Source: Bacillota bacterium (GTDB taxonomy: Bacteria > Bacillota > Clostridia > Christensenellales > Aristaeellaceae). Taken from it: a stretch of DNA of 32,914 bases. The position numbers and the translations under genes are program-made. The stretch covers positions 1 to 32,914 of the forward strand of contig JAEYQQ010000202.1 in assembly GCA_023409955.1 (NCBI GenBank). Reading direction: 5' to 3'. Below the pieces are notes generated by a model. The model saw only the letters and a list, made by a program, of their open reading frames with translations. It made no database searches and had not been told where the DNA came from. Below are positions 23,917-31,944 of this stretch, piece by piece (position 1 is the stretch's first letter; each line of letters begins with the position of its first letter).

Positions 23917-23945
23917 TTTACATACAGGTTCTTACATGCTATACT
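23917..23945 (+). promoter_or_regulatory. Promoter of the zinc-ribbon membrane protein gene
   Basis: TTTACA (23917-23922) and TATACT (23940-23945) are separated by 17 bases, 42 bases before the ATG at 23988. Confidence 0.6.
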
Positions 23946-23987
23946 ACAAGCATTATCCCAATCCCTGCCATGTTGTGAGGTTAATGT

Positions 23988-25127
23988 ATGACAAATATTG
24001 AAAAAAAATCGGAAGCAGCCAGCACATTTTCCTGCCCAGGCTGTGGCGGCCGTGCTTTGTTTGACCCCGAAAGCCAAAATCTGAAATGCCCTTATTGCAG
24101 CAGCGAAACCTCCATACAAAAAATTATGGAGCAGCCGCAGGAATATGATATCGACGATGCCCCCACCACCCACCAAAACGACTGGGGGGTGAATGTCCGT
24201 GTCATCCGCTGCCAAGGTTGCGGCGCTGAAACTGTTCTTGAAACACAAACCACCGCTGATCTGTGTGCATTTTGTGGCAGCCCCCATGTGCTGGATGACC
24301 AGTCGGAAGCCGGCATTGCCCCAGAAAGCTTGATCCCCTTTCAGATTACAAAGGATCAGGCTGTATCCTCTTTCCGTAAATGGTTGAAAAAGCGCTGGTT
24401 TGCGCCATCCAAGGCCAAAAAAATGGCTACCCTTGGAAAAATTGCAGGTGTATACCTGCCCCATTGGACTTATGATGCCAATACCACTTCCGTTTATTAT
24501 GGTCAGGAAGGCCACCATTATTATGTTACCGTTCCCGTTACCGTAACAAAAGATGGAAAGCAGGTAACGGAAATGCGCCAGGAACGGCGTACCAGGTGGT
24601 CAAATACCAGCGGCATCGTCTCCAACGATTTTGACGATGTACTGGTTGCAGGCAGCCAAAGGCTGGAAGAAAACCTGCTGTCCCGTGTCCGTCCATATGA
24701 CCTGCAAAAGCTCTGCCGGTACCAGGCAGGCTTTATCAGCGGCTTTATCAGCGAGAAACCTTCCATCAGCCTTAAGGATGGATGGACCGTGGCACGACAA
24801 GAGATTGACCGTGTTATGGAAGATCTGGCCCGGGATGACATACTGCGCCATGCTGATGAAGCCAGAGTCTCAAGCCTGCGGTCTGAGCATAAGAACGTAC
24901 GCTACAAACTGACGCTGCTGCCCATGTGGTTGTCTTCCTTTACCTTCAAGGAAAAGGCCTATCATGTGCTCATCAACGGCCAAACCGGCAAGGCGGGCGG
25001 CCAGGCGCCAGTAAGCCCCTTGCGGGTGTTGATTGCGGTGCTTATTGGCCTTGGCCTGATTGGCATCCTATACCTGCTTTTTGCAAGCGGCGAAGGCGAT
25101 ATCGTAAACTATATCAGCTATTATTAA
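23988..25127 (+). CDS. Double zinc-ribbon (TFIIB-type) protein with C-terminal membrane helix
   Basis: The protein has 379 residues. Two rubredoxin-like zinc ribbons lie at the N-terminus: CPGC...CPYC (about 17-37) and CQGC...CAFC (about 76-97). A central basic region WLKKRWFAPSKAKK leads into a domain with LGKIAGVYLPHWTYDANTTS and a Tyr/Val-rich beta stretch. A hydrophobic helix lies near the end (about 343-365), so the bulk is cytosolic. Similar Firmicute proteins are annotated only as TFIIB-type zinc-ribbon proteins, and I know no proven function. GAGG precedes the ATG. Its 3' end overlaps the opposing YcaQ-type gene by 14 bases, and its terminator lies inside that gene. Confidence 0.85.
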   Translation: MTNIEKKSEAASTFSCPGCGGRALFDPESQNLKCPYCSSETSIQKIMEQPQEYDIDDAPTTHQNDWGVNVRVIRCQGCGAETVLETQTTADLCAFCGSPHVLDDQSEAGIAPESLIPFQITKDQAVSSFRKWLKKRWFAPSKAKKMATLGKIAGVYLPHWTYDANTTSVYYGQEGHHYYVTVPVTVTKDGKQVTEMRQERRTRWSNTSGIVSNDFDDVLVAGSQRLEENLLSRVRPYDLQKLCRYQAGFISGFISEKPSISLKDGWTVARQEIDRVMEDLARDDILRHADEARVSSLRSEHKNVRYKLTLLPMWLSSFTFKEKAYHVLINGQTGKAGGQAPVSPLRVLIAVLIGLGLIGILYLLFASGEGDIVNYISYY

Positions 25128-26301
25128 TGCTGCTTTGCTTATCCAGCCATACAACCTTTTTGACCAATTGAAAATCGGCAAATTCCTTCAGACACCTGTT
25201 CAAAGCCCGCTTGTCGGGCTTTTTTCCTTTTTCGGACCAGTAGCCCCTTACCATTAAGGAATCAGCCTTGCGGTCCGTTTCAAGCTCAATGCGGCCCACA
25301 AATTCCTCACCCTGCAATACAGGCAGTACATAATAGCCGTATTGGCGATGCTCCTTTGGCGTGTAAATCTCCCAGCGATAATAAAAATCAAACAGTAGCT
25401 CCAGTAGCTTTCTATCCCACAGCATATTGTCCAGCGGGGCAATCACCTGGGTTCGCGGCATGAACACACGGCCGGATACTGCATCGGCAAGCAATTCTTC
25501 ATCAGCAGTCAGGATGTAAAGCGTATCACGGATGCCTTCCACATTCACAGGCATGATCTCATTTTGTTCAAGCAGCCGAGCAAACAACACATTTCGATAC
25601 TCTGTTTTCCTATCAGGCAAGCCCAGGTATGCATCCGAAGCCTTGTTCCACAAAAGACCCACACCGCCAATGCGGCGCTTCAGCCGCCAAACACCATGAT
25701 TCAGATCATCAGGATATGGGTCGTGGGCAGAGAATATCTCATCAGGAATCAGCTTTTCCGCAAAGTCATAGGCCTTTTGCGTACCGCGCTTGTGATGTAC
25801 GCAAAGCTCGCCCCGAAAATACAAAGCCTCCAGAACCGCCCTGGATACCGTTGTGGACGACCAATACCAATCAACTTTATCGCGGCTCTCAAAATCGTCC
25901 GAAAAAGATGGCCCTTGCGTTTTTAGCGCCTGCCGAATGGCCGGTGCTGCCTCCTGAATCTGCTGGTAGCTGCGCACCCACTCCTGGCCGTATGCCCAAC
26001 GGGTCCGTGCAAAGCAGGGCCAATCCTCCACAGGAAAGATGGCCATGTTTTTATCCCAGTAATCAATGAGGCGGCGCTTTTGATACAAAAGGCTGTCCAG
26101 CATGGATTCACGGTACCCATCTACCCTTGATTGGAGCACCAGGTCGGCATTCCGGCCACAGACATTGATCGGGTCGTACTGTATGCAGCCCGCCTTTTGG
26201 ATAAAGGATAAGACGCCTTCCTTACCCAAGTAACGCTTCTCACCCAACAGCCCCTGCTTCAGCAGCATAAAGCGCTTCGCCTGCTGTTTCGTAATGTTCA
26301 A
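25114..26301 (-). CDS. YcaQ/AlkX-family DNA glycosylase (winged-helix, HTH_42)
   Basis: This 395-residue protein matches the AlkZ/YcaQ superfamily of winged-helix glycosylases that remove bulky alkyl adducts and unhook DNA cross-links. The catalytic motif is Gln-Tyr-Asp in IQYDPINV (Gln41 and Asp43), the Q-x-D form of YcaQ/AlkX rather than the Q-x-Q of AlkZ. Further family motifs are DYWDKNMAIFP, FRGELCVHHKRGTQKAYD and PLDNMLWDRKLL. The start is TTG at 26301 with GGGAGG upstream, inside the GNAT remnant. It is the last gene of the dnaX operon. The N-terminus LLKQGLLG and total length are normal. Confidence 0.87.
   Translation of the reverse strand: MNITKQQAKRFMLLKQGLLGEKRYLGKEGVLSFIQKAGCIQYDPINVCGRNADLVLQSRVDGYRESMLDSLLYQKRRLIDYWDKNMAIFPVEDWPCFARTRWAYGQEWVRSYQQIQEAAPAIRQALKTQGPSFSDDFESRDKVDWYWSSTTVSRAVLEALYFRGELCVHHKRGTQKAYDFAEKLIPDEIFSAHDPYPDDLNHGVWRLKRRIGGVGLLWNKASDAYLGLPDRKTEYRNVLFARLLEQNEIMPVNVEGIRDTLYILTADEELLADAVSGRVFMPRTQVIAPLDNMLWDRKLLELLFDFYYRWEIYTPKEHRQYGYYVLPVLQGEEFVGRIELETDRKADSLMVRGYWSEKGKKPDKRALNRCLKEFADFQLVKKVVWLDKQSSINNS
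25202..25227 (+). terminator. Plus-strand terminator embedded in the opposing YcaQ gene
   Basis: AAAGCCCG (25202-25209) pairs with CGGGCTTT (25215-25222), loop CTTGT, followed by further Ts. It is a classical terminator for the zinc-ribbon gene, 75 bases past its stop. On the minus strand the same bases encode KKPDKRALN of the glycosylase. Confidence 0.75.
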
Positions 26302-26305
26302 GCCA

Positions 26306-26428
26306 TTACCTCCCGCCCAGATGCCTTTTCAGCGTCTCCTCCCGGCTCATAGCATACAACACTGGTGCATCCTCAGAAGAAAAAGCTCGCAGTGTGAGCC
26401 TTGGTGTTTGTAATGTGCATGTCTGCAT
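26306..26428 (-). pseudogene. N-terminal remnant of a GNAT acetyltransferase (40 codons)
   Basis: A small frame overlaps the stop of the upstream GNAT gene (TGATG) and is served by GGGAGG 10 bases upstream. Its 40 residues contain LQTPRLTLRAFSSEDAPVLY followed by AMSREETLKRHLGG. That is the usual N-terminus of RimJ/RimL-type GNATs (L-x-T-x-R-L-x-L-R, then D-A-x-x-L-Y). The reading frame then ends, and the next gene's ribosome site lies in its last codons. The acetyl-CoA-binding core is missing, so this looks like a deletion remnant, possibly kept for translational coupling. Confidence 0.7.
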
Positions 26429-27207
26429 CAAAATACAACCTCCCAAATGTCATACCGTTTCTTCAGTACATAGCCTAGCTTTTGCGCCAGCAGCAACGAT
26501 GCGATGTTTGCTGCATCCCAGGAGGGTTGAATGCCCTTAGCCAAGCAGTCAAGTATCAATTGGGCGCAGCAGGCACCTGCTAATCCCTGTCTTCGCATAT
26601 CCTCCCTGGCATCGGTTTGGATCTCAATTCCTTGATTGTATACCACATAGGACGAAGCTCCTGCCACCAGCTCACCACGCATAAGGGCTGCAACCCCTAT
26701 CCCCCGGCAGGCATAATCAGTCGCATCATCGAATTGAGAGCACCAGTCCCGGCTCCATGGTTCCTGCATTGCAAGTAAATACAAAGATGCATCTATGGGC
26801 CTTAACACAACATCCGGCGCCAAGGCTCCAGCAATGCTTTGCAGCTTCTCTTTATCAAAGGGTTCACATGTCTCCATAGCATAACGTGTGCCGTGCTCCA
26901 TTTTTTGCGGCTTCCAAAAGGCTATGTGTTCCGCCCAGCCCTGCACCGCAGGTATGTACCATGTCTTCCCCTTTTCAAGAGCCAGCTTACCGGTCAAATG
27001 CCGTGCAGCAGCACTTTGGTAGTTGCCGCCCAAAATGGCAAAATCCCCCACGCACATAACCGCTGCTTGGGGTTTGCTCGGATGGTCACCAAATGCCTGG
27101 CCCATACAACCATCAAGACAGGCGCGCATCAAACCATTAGGTTCAGGAAACAAACTGGCAGCGCATCCACGCTTATCAAAAGGGATGGAAAAAACAGCTT
27201 GAAGCAA
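26428..27207 (-). CDS. GNAT-family acetyltransferase
   Basis: This 259-residue protein has a less conserved N-terminal half and a C-terminal GNAT domain. There GIGVAALMRGELVAGASSYV, DAREDMRRQGLAGACCAQLILDCL (in part) and QPSWDAANIASLLLAQKLGY form the core. The Q/R-x-x-G-x-A motif RRQGLAGA binds acetyl-CoA. It fits the GNAT_acetyltransf_2-like group of Firmicutes with no known substrate. The start is TTG at 27207, with GAGGAGG in the end of dnaX, 3 bases after the dnaX stop. It is translationally coupled to dnaX and followed by a remnant of a second GNAT. Confidence 0.8.
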   Translation of the reverse strand: MLQAVFSIPFDKRGCAASLFPEPNGLMRACLDGCMGQAFGDHPSKPQAAVMCVGDFAILGGNYQSAAARHLTGKLALEKGKTWYIPAVQGWAEHIAFWKPQKMEHGTRYAMETCEPFDKEKLQSIAGALAPDVVLRPIDASLYLLAMQEPWSRDWCSQFDDATDYACRGIGVAALMRGELVAGASSYVVYNQGIEIQTDAREDMRRQGLAGACCAQLILDCLAKGIQPSWDAANIASLLLAQKLGYVLKKRYDIWEVVF

Positions 27208-27210
27208 AGC

Positions 27211-28827
27211 CTATTCCTCCTCGATTTGAACCTTGTCCCTGCCAAAGTCATTGATCAGCTCCTGCACCAGGCTCTTTTCCCGCTGCTCCTGTTTGGGGTC
27301 ATTCTGCTCGGCCATAACAGCCTCAAACTGAACCGGTGCCCCAGATACGTCCTGCAAAGCCGCCGCGATGGCCGCCTTACGGCCATCCTGATTCAGGTAC
27401 CGGATGGCAAAGGGATTGGTTTTGGGCACCACAGCACGATAGGTATTATCCTTGATGCCGCCAAAGGCACAGGCAGCCAGCTGACTGAAGAGGCTTACAT
27501 CCGTCTTCTTCAAGTTTTGCAGCATCATATCCCATATTTTCTTAGGCGGCATACCCGTACCATCTGGCGTTTGCATCATCTGCGGAGCTGACACCTTGGG
27601 AGATTGGGTAGGTGCTGGCTTAGCAACCGGCGCAGCCTGCTTTGGTGCTGCTGTAGCCGCAGGCGATGCAATGACGCCATTTTGCACCTTTTTCTCCAGC
27701 TCTGCCACCCGCTCCATCAGTTCATCCACACTGTTGTCATTGGCTGGCAAGCAGGCCTTTACTGCTGCCGACTCCAATGCTATGCGAGGCGAAGATGCCC
27801 ATTTGATCTCCGTTTCCACCTTCATAAACAGATCCAGCAGCCGCAAAAGCTTGTTGGGTGTAAACCCTTCCGCCTGCTTGACATAGGCCGCTGCATCCTC
27901 TGGCGTGATTTCCAGCAGCGATACCACCTCCGCCCCACAGGATACCGCCATCAAAAGGGCGCGTATGTGATAGGCCATATCCTTGGCAAAGACTTGAGGC
28001 TCCCGGCCTGCACGCATCAACTCGTCCACCAGCTGCATGGTTTTGCGCACATCACCTTGAGACAGCGCATCGGCAAAGGTGAACAAAAAGGGCTTATCTG
28101 CCGTACCGAGCACTCCCCGCACCAGTTCTTCCGTTACCTGGCTTCCATAACCCATGCACATATCCAATATGCTCAGGGCATCCCGCATACCGCCTTCGGC
28201 TGCTCTGGCAATCAACGCCAGCGCACCGTCTGTTGCATCCGTCCCGGCTTTGTTTACGGCCTCCCGCAATCGCCCGGCAATCTGCTGAGCTGGGATGCGC
28301 CCAAAGTCGAACCGCTGGCAGCGGGATAGTACCGTAGCCGGCAGCTTTTGCGGCTCTGTGGTCGCCAGTATGAACACCACATGGGCTGGCGGCTCCTCTA
28401 GGGTTTTTAAAAGCGCATTGAAGGCTGCGCCTGTAAGCATGTGGACCTCGTCAATGATATACACTTTAAACCGCCCGGTTTGAGGCGGATACTTCACCTT
28501 CTCCCGAAGGTCACGTATCTCATCCACGCCGTTGTTGCTGGCGGCATCGATTTCCACCACATCCAGACTGGTTTCCTCTTTCAGGTTCTGGCATACAGCG
28601 CATACGCCGCAGGGATCACCCTCATTGGGGTCTATACAGTTGACAGCACGGGCCATGATCTTGGCCGTACTGGTTTTGCCCGTTCCCCTGCTGCCGCAAA
28701 AAAGATAGGCATGGGCAATCCGCCCGGATGCCACCTGGTTCCGAAGGGTTCTCACAATGGCCTCCTGCCCCACCATATCCGAAAACGTGCCTGGGCGCCA
28801 TTGCCTGTACAAAGCCTGATATGCCAT
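27211..28827 (-). CDS. dnaX: DNA polymerase III subunit gamma/tau
   Basis: This 538-residue clamp-loader ATPase has Walker A GSRGTGKTS (45-53), a four-Cys zinc site (Cys64, 73, 76 and 79), Walker B IIDEVHM (124-130), sensor-1 ATTEPQ and the Arg-finger region LSRCQRF. Domain III runs to about residue 360, followed by an Ala/Pro-rich linker (about 386-420) and a C-terminal domain. The ATG follows GGGAGG. The usual downstream partners ybaB and recR are absent; instead a GNAT, a GNAT remnant and a glycosylase follow. A GAAAAAG heptamer at 27694-27688 may allow a short gamma form (see findings). Confidence 0.96.
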   Translation of the reverse strand: MAYQALYRQWRPGTFSDMVGQEAIVRTLRNQVASGRIAHAYLFCGSRGTGKTSTAKIMARAVNCIDPNEGDPCGVCAVCQNLKEETSLDVVEIDAASNNGVDEIRDLREKVKYPPQTGRFKVYIIDEVHMLTGAAFNALLKTLEEPPAHVVFILATTEPQKLPATVLSRCQRFDFGRIPAQQIAGRLREAVNKAGTDATDGALALIARAAEGGMRDALSILDMCMGYGSQVTEELVRGVLGTADKPFLFTFADALSQGDVRKTMQLVDELMRAGREPQVFAKDMAYHIRALLMAVSCGAEVVSLLEITPEDAAAYVKQAEGFTPNKLLRLLDLFMKVETEIKWASSPRIALESAAVKACLPANDNSVDELMERVAELEKKVQNGVIASPAATAAPKQAAPVAKPAPTQSPKVSAPQMMQTPDGTGMPPKKIWDMMLQNLKKTDVSLFSQLAACAFGGIKDNTYRAVVPKTNPFAIRYLNQDGRKAAIAAALQDVSGAPVQFEAVMAEQNDPKQEQREKSLVQELINDFGRDKVQIEEE

Positions 28828-28862
28828 GGTTTCCTCCCGTGGTGGTATTCCATTCCTTTTGT

Positions 28863-28891
28863 ATTATCCTCCATTTTCACTGCAGTTTCAA
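28863..28891 (-). promoter_or_regulatory. dnaX operon promoter
   Basis: On the minus strand, TTGAAA (28886-28891) and GATAAT (28863-28868) have a 17-base spacer, about 36 bases before the ATG. No signal-recognition-particle RNA is seen in the gap 28828-28944. Confidence 0.6.
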
Positions 28892-28944
28892 GGCCATAGG
28901 CCAAGAAACTGTGTGCATGTTTTCCCACAGCACCCGTTCATAGC

Positions 28945-28977
28945 CAAAAAACGCCGTCTTTTCGGACGACGCTTTTT
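28945..28977 (-). terminator. Terminator of the two-component operon
   Basis: A 13-bp stem (plus strand AAAAAACGCCGTC with GACGACGCTTTTT, two wobbles) lies 18 bases past the kinase stop. T-runs exist on both strands. Confidence 0.75.
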
Positions 28978-28995
28978 GCAAAATGATGAGTATGT

Positions 28996-30513
28996 TTATC
29001 TATCCCTCATGTGGATCGGCAGCGAGAACCAGAAACGGCTTCCTTTGCCAACCTCGCTTTCCACACCGTAGGGCAGGTGATGCATATCCAATATGGACTG
29101 TACAATGGATAAGCCAAGTCCCGTACCAATAGCCGCCCTTTTGTGCCTGGATGCACGATAATACCTGTTCCAGATTTGAGGTATCTCTTCTTTTGAAATT
29201 CCGCTGCCTGTATCGATAACAGACAGGGTCACATTCTCCTTGTCAACGCTCTGGCGTACCAACACCTGTTTGTCATCGCCCGTATACAGTATTGCGTTAT
29301 TAATTAAGTTGTAAATCGCCTGGGTGATTTTCGTTTCATCCGCATTTACAAACACATCCGCTTCAGACTCAAATGTAATGGTATAGCCATCCTGCTCCGT
29401 CAGCTTCTGATAGCGTTTGAGCACATCCCTGATACTTAAAGTGAGGTTGTAGGGCTCAAGAATCAACTCCTGGCTACCTGACGCCAGCTTGGAATAATCC
29501 ATCACAGCGCTGACCAAAGTAGACAGACGCTTTGTTTCATCAATGATCACCTGCATGTTTTCCGGTGTATTCTCACCGGGGATATCCCGCATCACCTCGG
29601 CATAGCCGCCGATCATGGTAAGTGGTGTTCTTAAGTCATGGGATATATTGGCAATCAGTTCCTTTTGCAATTGATCTACCTTGTTTAAATCCTTGGCCGC
29701 CTGAGCCAATGTGTTATTCAGTTCCATGATCTCCCTGTAGTCAGCCTTGCGGGCTGGTGGGACAAACTTTCCTTTGGATAGGCTTTTGGCCGCTTCATTT
29801 GTATCAATAATGGGCCGGGTGATGCGATTGGCCATCAGGAATGATAGCAGCAGCGACAGCGCCAGCAAAAAAACGCTGATCAGCATCAGCTGGCTCCGCA
29901 GCGTTTCTACCGTTGCATTCACAGGCGTAATATATGAGAGCAGAAAAATGCCCTTGGTTTCCCCCTTCTGTGTGTTGGCCAGCCTCAAATACAGCATGCT
30001 TTTCCTTGCTGCGGTTTCCGGCGGGGGCACAGGGCCTACAAAACGTTTTGCATCATAAGCTGGATTGCGAAAGCTACTCTGATCAAATATCACAAGATGC
30101 GTGTTGTCTCCTGACTGGGCTTTTTCCCATAACAAGCGTTTGTTATAATTGCTGATCATGCGAACAATGGAGCCAGCCGTTTCTTCTGCAGGATCATTGG
30201 CAGCCAAATCCTCATCCATCACCAGTATGTTCATATCGTTAGCTTGAGCAATCCGCTCCACCAATGTCTGCAGGTCGGGATTGTCAATATTCTGGGCGAT
30301 GGTATCCGCTGTCCGCTTTAGTGAGTTCACCTTAAGCAAGCGGTAAAAATCATCCAGCAGAACCGTTTGAAAAATCCATAACAGAAGCAGCAAGACGACA
30401 ACAAACAAAAATAGATATAAGAAAATGCGTGTGCTGATGCTCTGGCTGCCAACCCGTGTCATTAACTTATGAAACATGCTGGGACGGCCGCCGCCATCTT
30501 CAACCGTTTTCAA
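28996..30513 (-). CDS. Sensor histidine kinase (HAMP-HisKA-HATPase)
   Basis: The protein has 505 residues. TM1 (about 28-52) and TM2 (206-228) frame an extracellular sensor domain of about 150 residues. HAMP (229-282) follows, then HisKA with NISHDLRTPLTM (His292), then the ATPase with N-box INNAILYTG, G1 DTGSGIS and G2 GTGLGLSIV. It phosphorylates the regulator encoded just upstream. The frame opens with TTG at 30513, overlapping the regulator by 14 bases. The ATG at 30477 (MFHKLMTR) is an alternative start, as neither has a strong ribosome site. The signal is unknown. Family type is PhoR/ResE-like. Confidence 0.92.
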   Translation of the reverse strand: MKTVEDGGGRPSMFHKLMTRVGSQSISTRIFLYLFLFVVVLLLLLWIFQTVLLDDFYRLLKVNSLKRTADTIAQNIDNPDLQTLVERIAQANDMNILVMDEDLAANDPAEETAGSIVRMISNYNKRLLWEKAQSGDNTHLVIFDQSSFRNPAYDAKRFVGPVPPPETAARKSMLYLRLANTQKGETKGIFLLSYITPVNATVETLRSQLMLISVFLLALSLLLSFLMANRITRPIIDTNEAAKSLSKGKFVPPARKADYREIMELNNTLAQAAKDLNKVDQLQKELIANISHDLRTPLTMIGGYAEVMRDIPGENTPENMQVIIDETKRLSTLVSAVMDYSKLASGSQELILEPYNLTLSIRDVLKRYQKLTEQDGYTITFESEADVFVNADETKITQAIYNLINNAILYTGDDKQVLVRQSVDKENVTLSVIDTGSGISKEEIPQIWNRYYRASRHKRAAIGTGLGLSIVQSILDMHHLPYGVESEVGKGSRFWFSLPIHMRDR

Positions 30514-31171
30514 AGCGGTACCCCACCCCTCGAAGCGTTACGATATAACCGGCATATTTGCCAAGCTGCTTTCGCAGCAGTTTGATATGCGTATCCAAAG
30601 TTCGGTCATCCCCAAAAAAATCATATCCCCACACCTGGGTGATTAGCTTTTCTCTACTCAGTGCAATGCCCCGGTTCTTAACCATGTAAAACAACAGATC
30701 ATACTCTTTGGGCGACAGATCCACATTCTCGCCATCCACAAGCACCATGCGTGCAGTGAAATCAACGGTAATCCCGCCGATTTGAACGATCTCTCTGGTT
30801 TGACTGGCGTTCTCCCGTCCCCGTTTCAGCACCGCTGTGACTCGCATCATCAGTTCCTTAGGCGAGAAGGGTTTAACCACATAATCATCCACGCCCAATT
30901 CAAACCCATGGATCTTGTCATATTCCTCGCCCCGGGCAGAAAGCATTATCACCGGTATCTGCGATTCTTTTCGTATCTCTTTCAAGGTCGAAAAGCCATC
31001 CAGCTCCGGCATCATCACATCCAATATAATTAGGTCAAAATCATGCTTCCGGGCCTGATCCACCGCTTCCATTCCGTTTTCGGCTTCAGCCACTTCATGA
31101 CCCTCAAAAACCGCATATTTTTTAATGAGCTCCCGGATCCGGGCTTCATCATCCACCACAAGCAACTTCAT
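30500..31171 (-). CDS. OmpR/PhoB-family response regulator
   Basis: The protein has 223 residues. The receiver domain (1-118) has the acidic pair Asp7-Asp8, phospho-acceptor Asp51 in LIILDVMMPELDG and the Lys in VVKPFSP. A C-terminal winged helix (about 130-220) has the usual LSPKEYDLLFYMVKNRG, LITQVWGYDFFGDDRTLD-like segment and RGVGYRF. The start is ATG at 31171, chosen because GGGGAGGGG lies just upstream and the family begins MKLLVVDDE; the longer frame to 31192 overlaps the promoter. It is the first gene of a two-gene operon with the kinase. Confidence 0.95.
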   Translation of the reverse strand: MKLLVVDDEARIRELIKKYAVFEGHEVAEAENGMEAVDQARKHDFDLIILDVMMPELDGFSTLKEIRKESQIPVIMLSARGEEYDKIHGFELGVDDYVVKPFSPKELMMRVTAVLKRGRENASQTREIVQIGGITVDFTARMVLVDGENVDLSPKEYDLLFYMVKNRGIALSREKLITQVWGYDFFGDDRTLDTHIKLLRKQLGKYAGYIVTLRGVGYRFENG

Positions 31172-31191
31172 ATGACCCCTCCCCAAACCCA

Positions 31192-31220
31192 ATTATATAC
31201 ATTGGTTCTTTAGGTTACAA
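31192..31220 (-). promoter_or_regulatory. Two-component operon promoter
   Basis: On the minus strand, TTGTAA (31215-31220) and a perfect TATAAT (31192-31197) have a 17-base spacer. It fills the gap right after the PDZ gene's stop (31222). Confidence 0.6.
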
Positions 31221-31221
31221 G

Positions 31222-31794
31222 CTACAATTCGCTTTCATCCTGCGCAAAAATGGTCAGGTTGATTCTGGCCGCACCGCGCATTACCACAAAGTCGGCCTCC
31301 TCACCGCTGGTCATGCTGCTCAATGTTATTAATAATTGTGTGGAATCCGTTACCGGTTCTCCGTTGAGTTCTAAAATGCAATCCCCTGGCTTTAAGCCTG
31401 CCAACCTTGCTTGGCTTCCCTCCGCTACAGACAGCACATAAACGCCTGGCTTGTCCACTTGCATGTAGGCTACTGCTTCCATGGTGTCAATGTCCAAAAG
31501 CATCAGTCCGTCATCCGCCCGCCTGCCTGTTTCAACTGCCGAAAGAGATGCAACTGGACCACCTTCTCTTTCCCCAGAGAAACCACGCATATCCGTCCGC
31601 CCCTGGCTGACAACGCCATAAACAAACCATGCAATGATCAATATTGCCAATACCGGCACCGTCCATAACCATAACATGATAAACTTATCTCTGGCGGCTT
31701 TTCGACCTTTATAACAATTATCTACGCCGCCATCTGAATGTACATTGGATGGAATACGCATTCCAAAGGGTTTTTGTTTGGACTGCCTGTACAC
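31222..31794 (-). CDS. Membrane-anchored PDZ-domain protein
   Basis: The likely start is GTG at 31794, with GAGGGGA six bases upstream, giving 190 residues. The open frame extends to 31929 (and has an ATG at 31827), but those starts lack ribosome sites. A cytosolic Lys/Arg-rich N-terminus is followed by one TM helix (LWLWTVPVLAILIIAWFVYG, about residues 40-60) and a linker. A C-terminal PDZ domain follows (about 115-185), seen in GVYVLSVAEGSQARLAGLKPGD and ILELNGEPV. There is no protease domain, so this is not HtrA. It may be a scaffold or adaptor, perhaps for a neighbouring envelope process or the adjacent two-component system; that is inference. Confidence 0.8.
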   Translation of the reverse strand: MYRQSKQKPFGMRIPSNVHSDGGVDNCYKGRKAARDKFIMLWLWTVPVLAILIIAWFVYGVVSQGRTDMRGFSGEREGGPVASLSAVETGRRADDGLMLLDIDTMEAVAYMQVDKPGVYVLSVAEGSQARLAGLKPGDCILELNGEPVTDSTQLLITLSSMTSGEEADFVVMRGAARINLTIFAQDESEL

Positions 31795-31894
31795 ATTGCG
31801 TCCCCTCGCTTCCTTAGGCAGCTCCATTGTATAAAAACAAAGTGACGTACAGTTGAACAAAAAATGATTCTTGGCTGAAAGCAAAAGTTTCGCC

Positions 31895-31923
31895 TTGTTC
31901 CTTCGAATGTGCAGTGCTATAAT
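31895..31923 (+). promoter_or_regulatory. Promoter of the traX-like gene
   Basis: TTGTTC (31895-31900) and a perfect TATAAT (31918-31923) have a 17-base spacer. The -10 box excludes the upstream ATG at 31909 as a start. Confidence 0.6.
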
Positions 31924-31944
31924 TGGCACATTGGAGGCGATGGA

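Noticed and set aside
23883..24518. 211-codon minus-strand frame opposite the zinc-ribbon gene
   Set aside because: Shadow: the plus frame holds two CxxC...CxxC ribbons and a good promoter and ribosome site.
27604..28329. 241-codon open frame on the plus strand
   Set aside because: Antisense of dnaX, rich in Cys/His/Arg with no family features.
28828..28944. Signal recognition particle RNA upstream of dnaX
   Set aside because: Such a gene is common there in Firmicutes, but the conserved GNAR tetraloop helix could not be found; only a promoter is visible.
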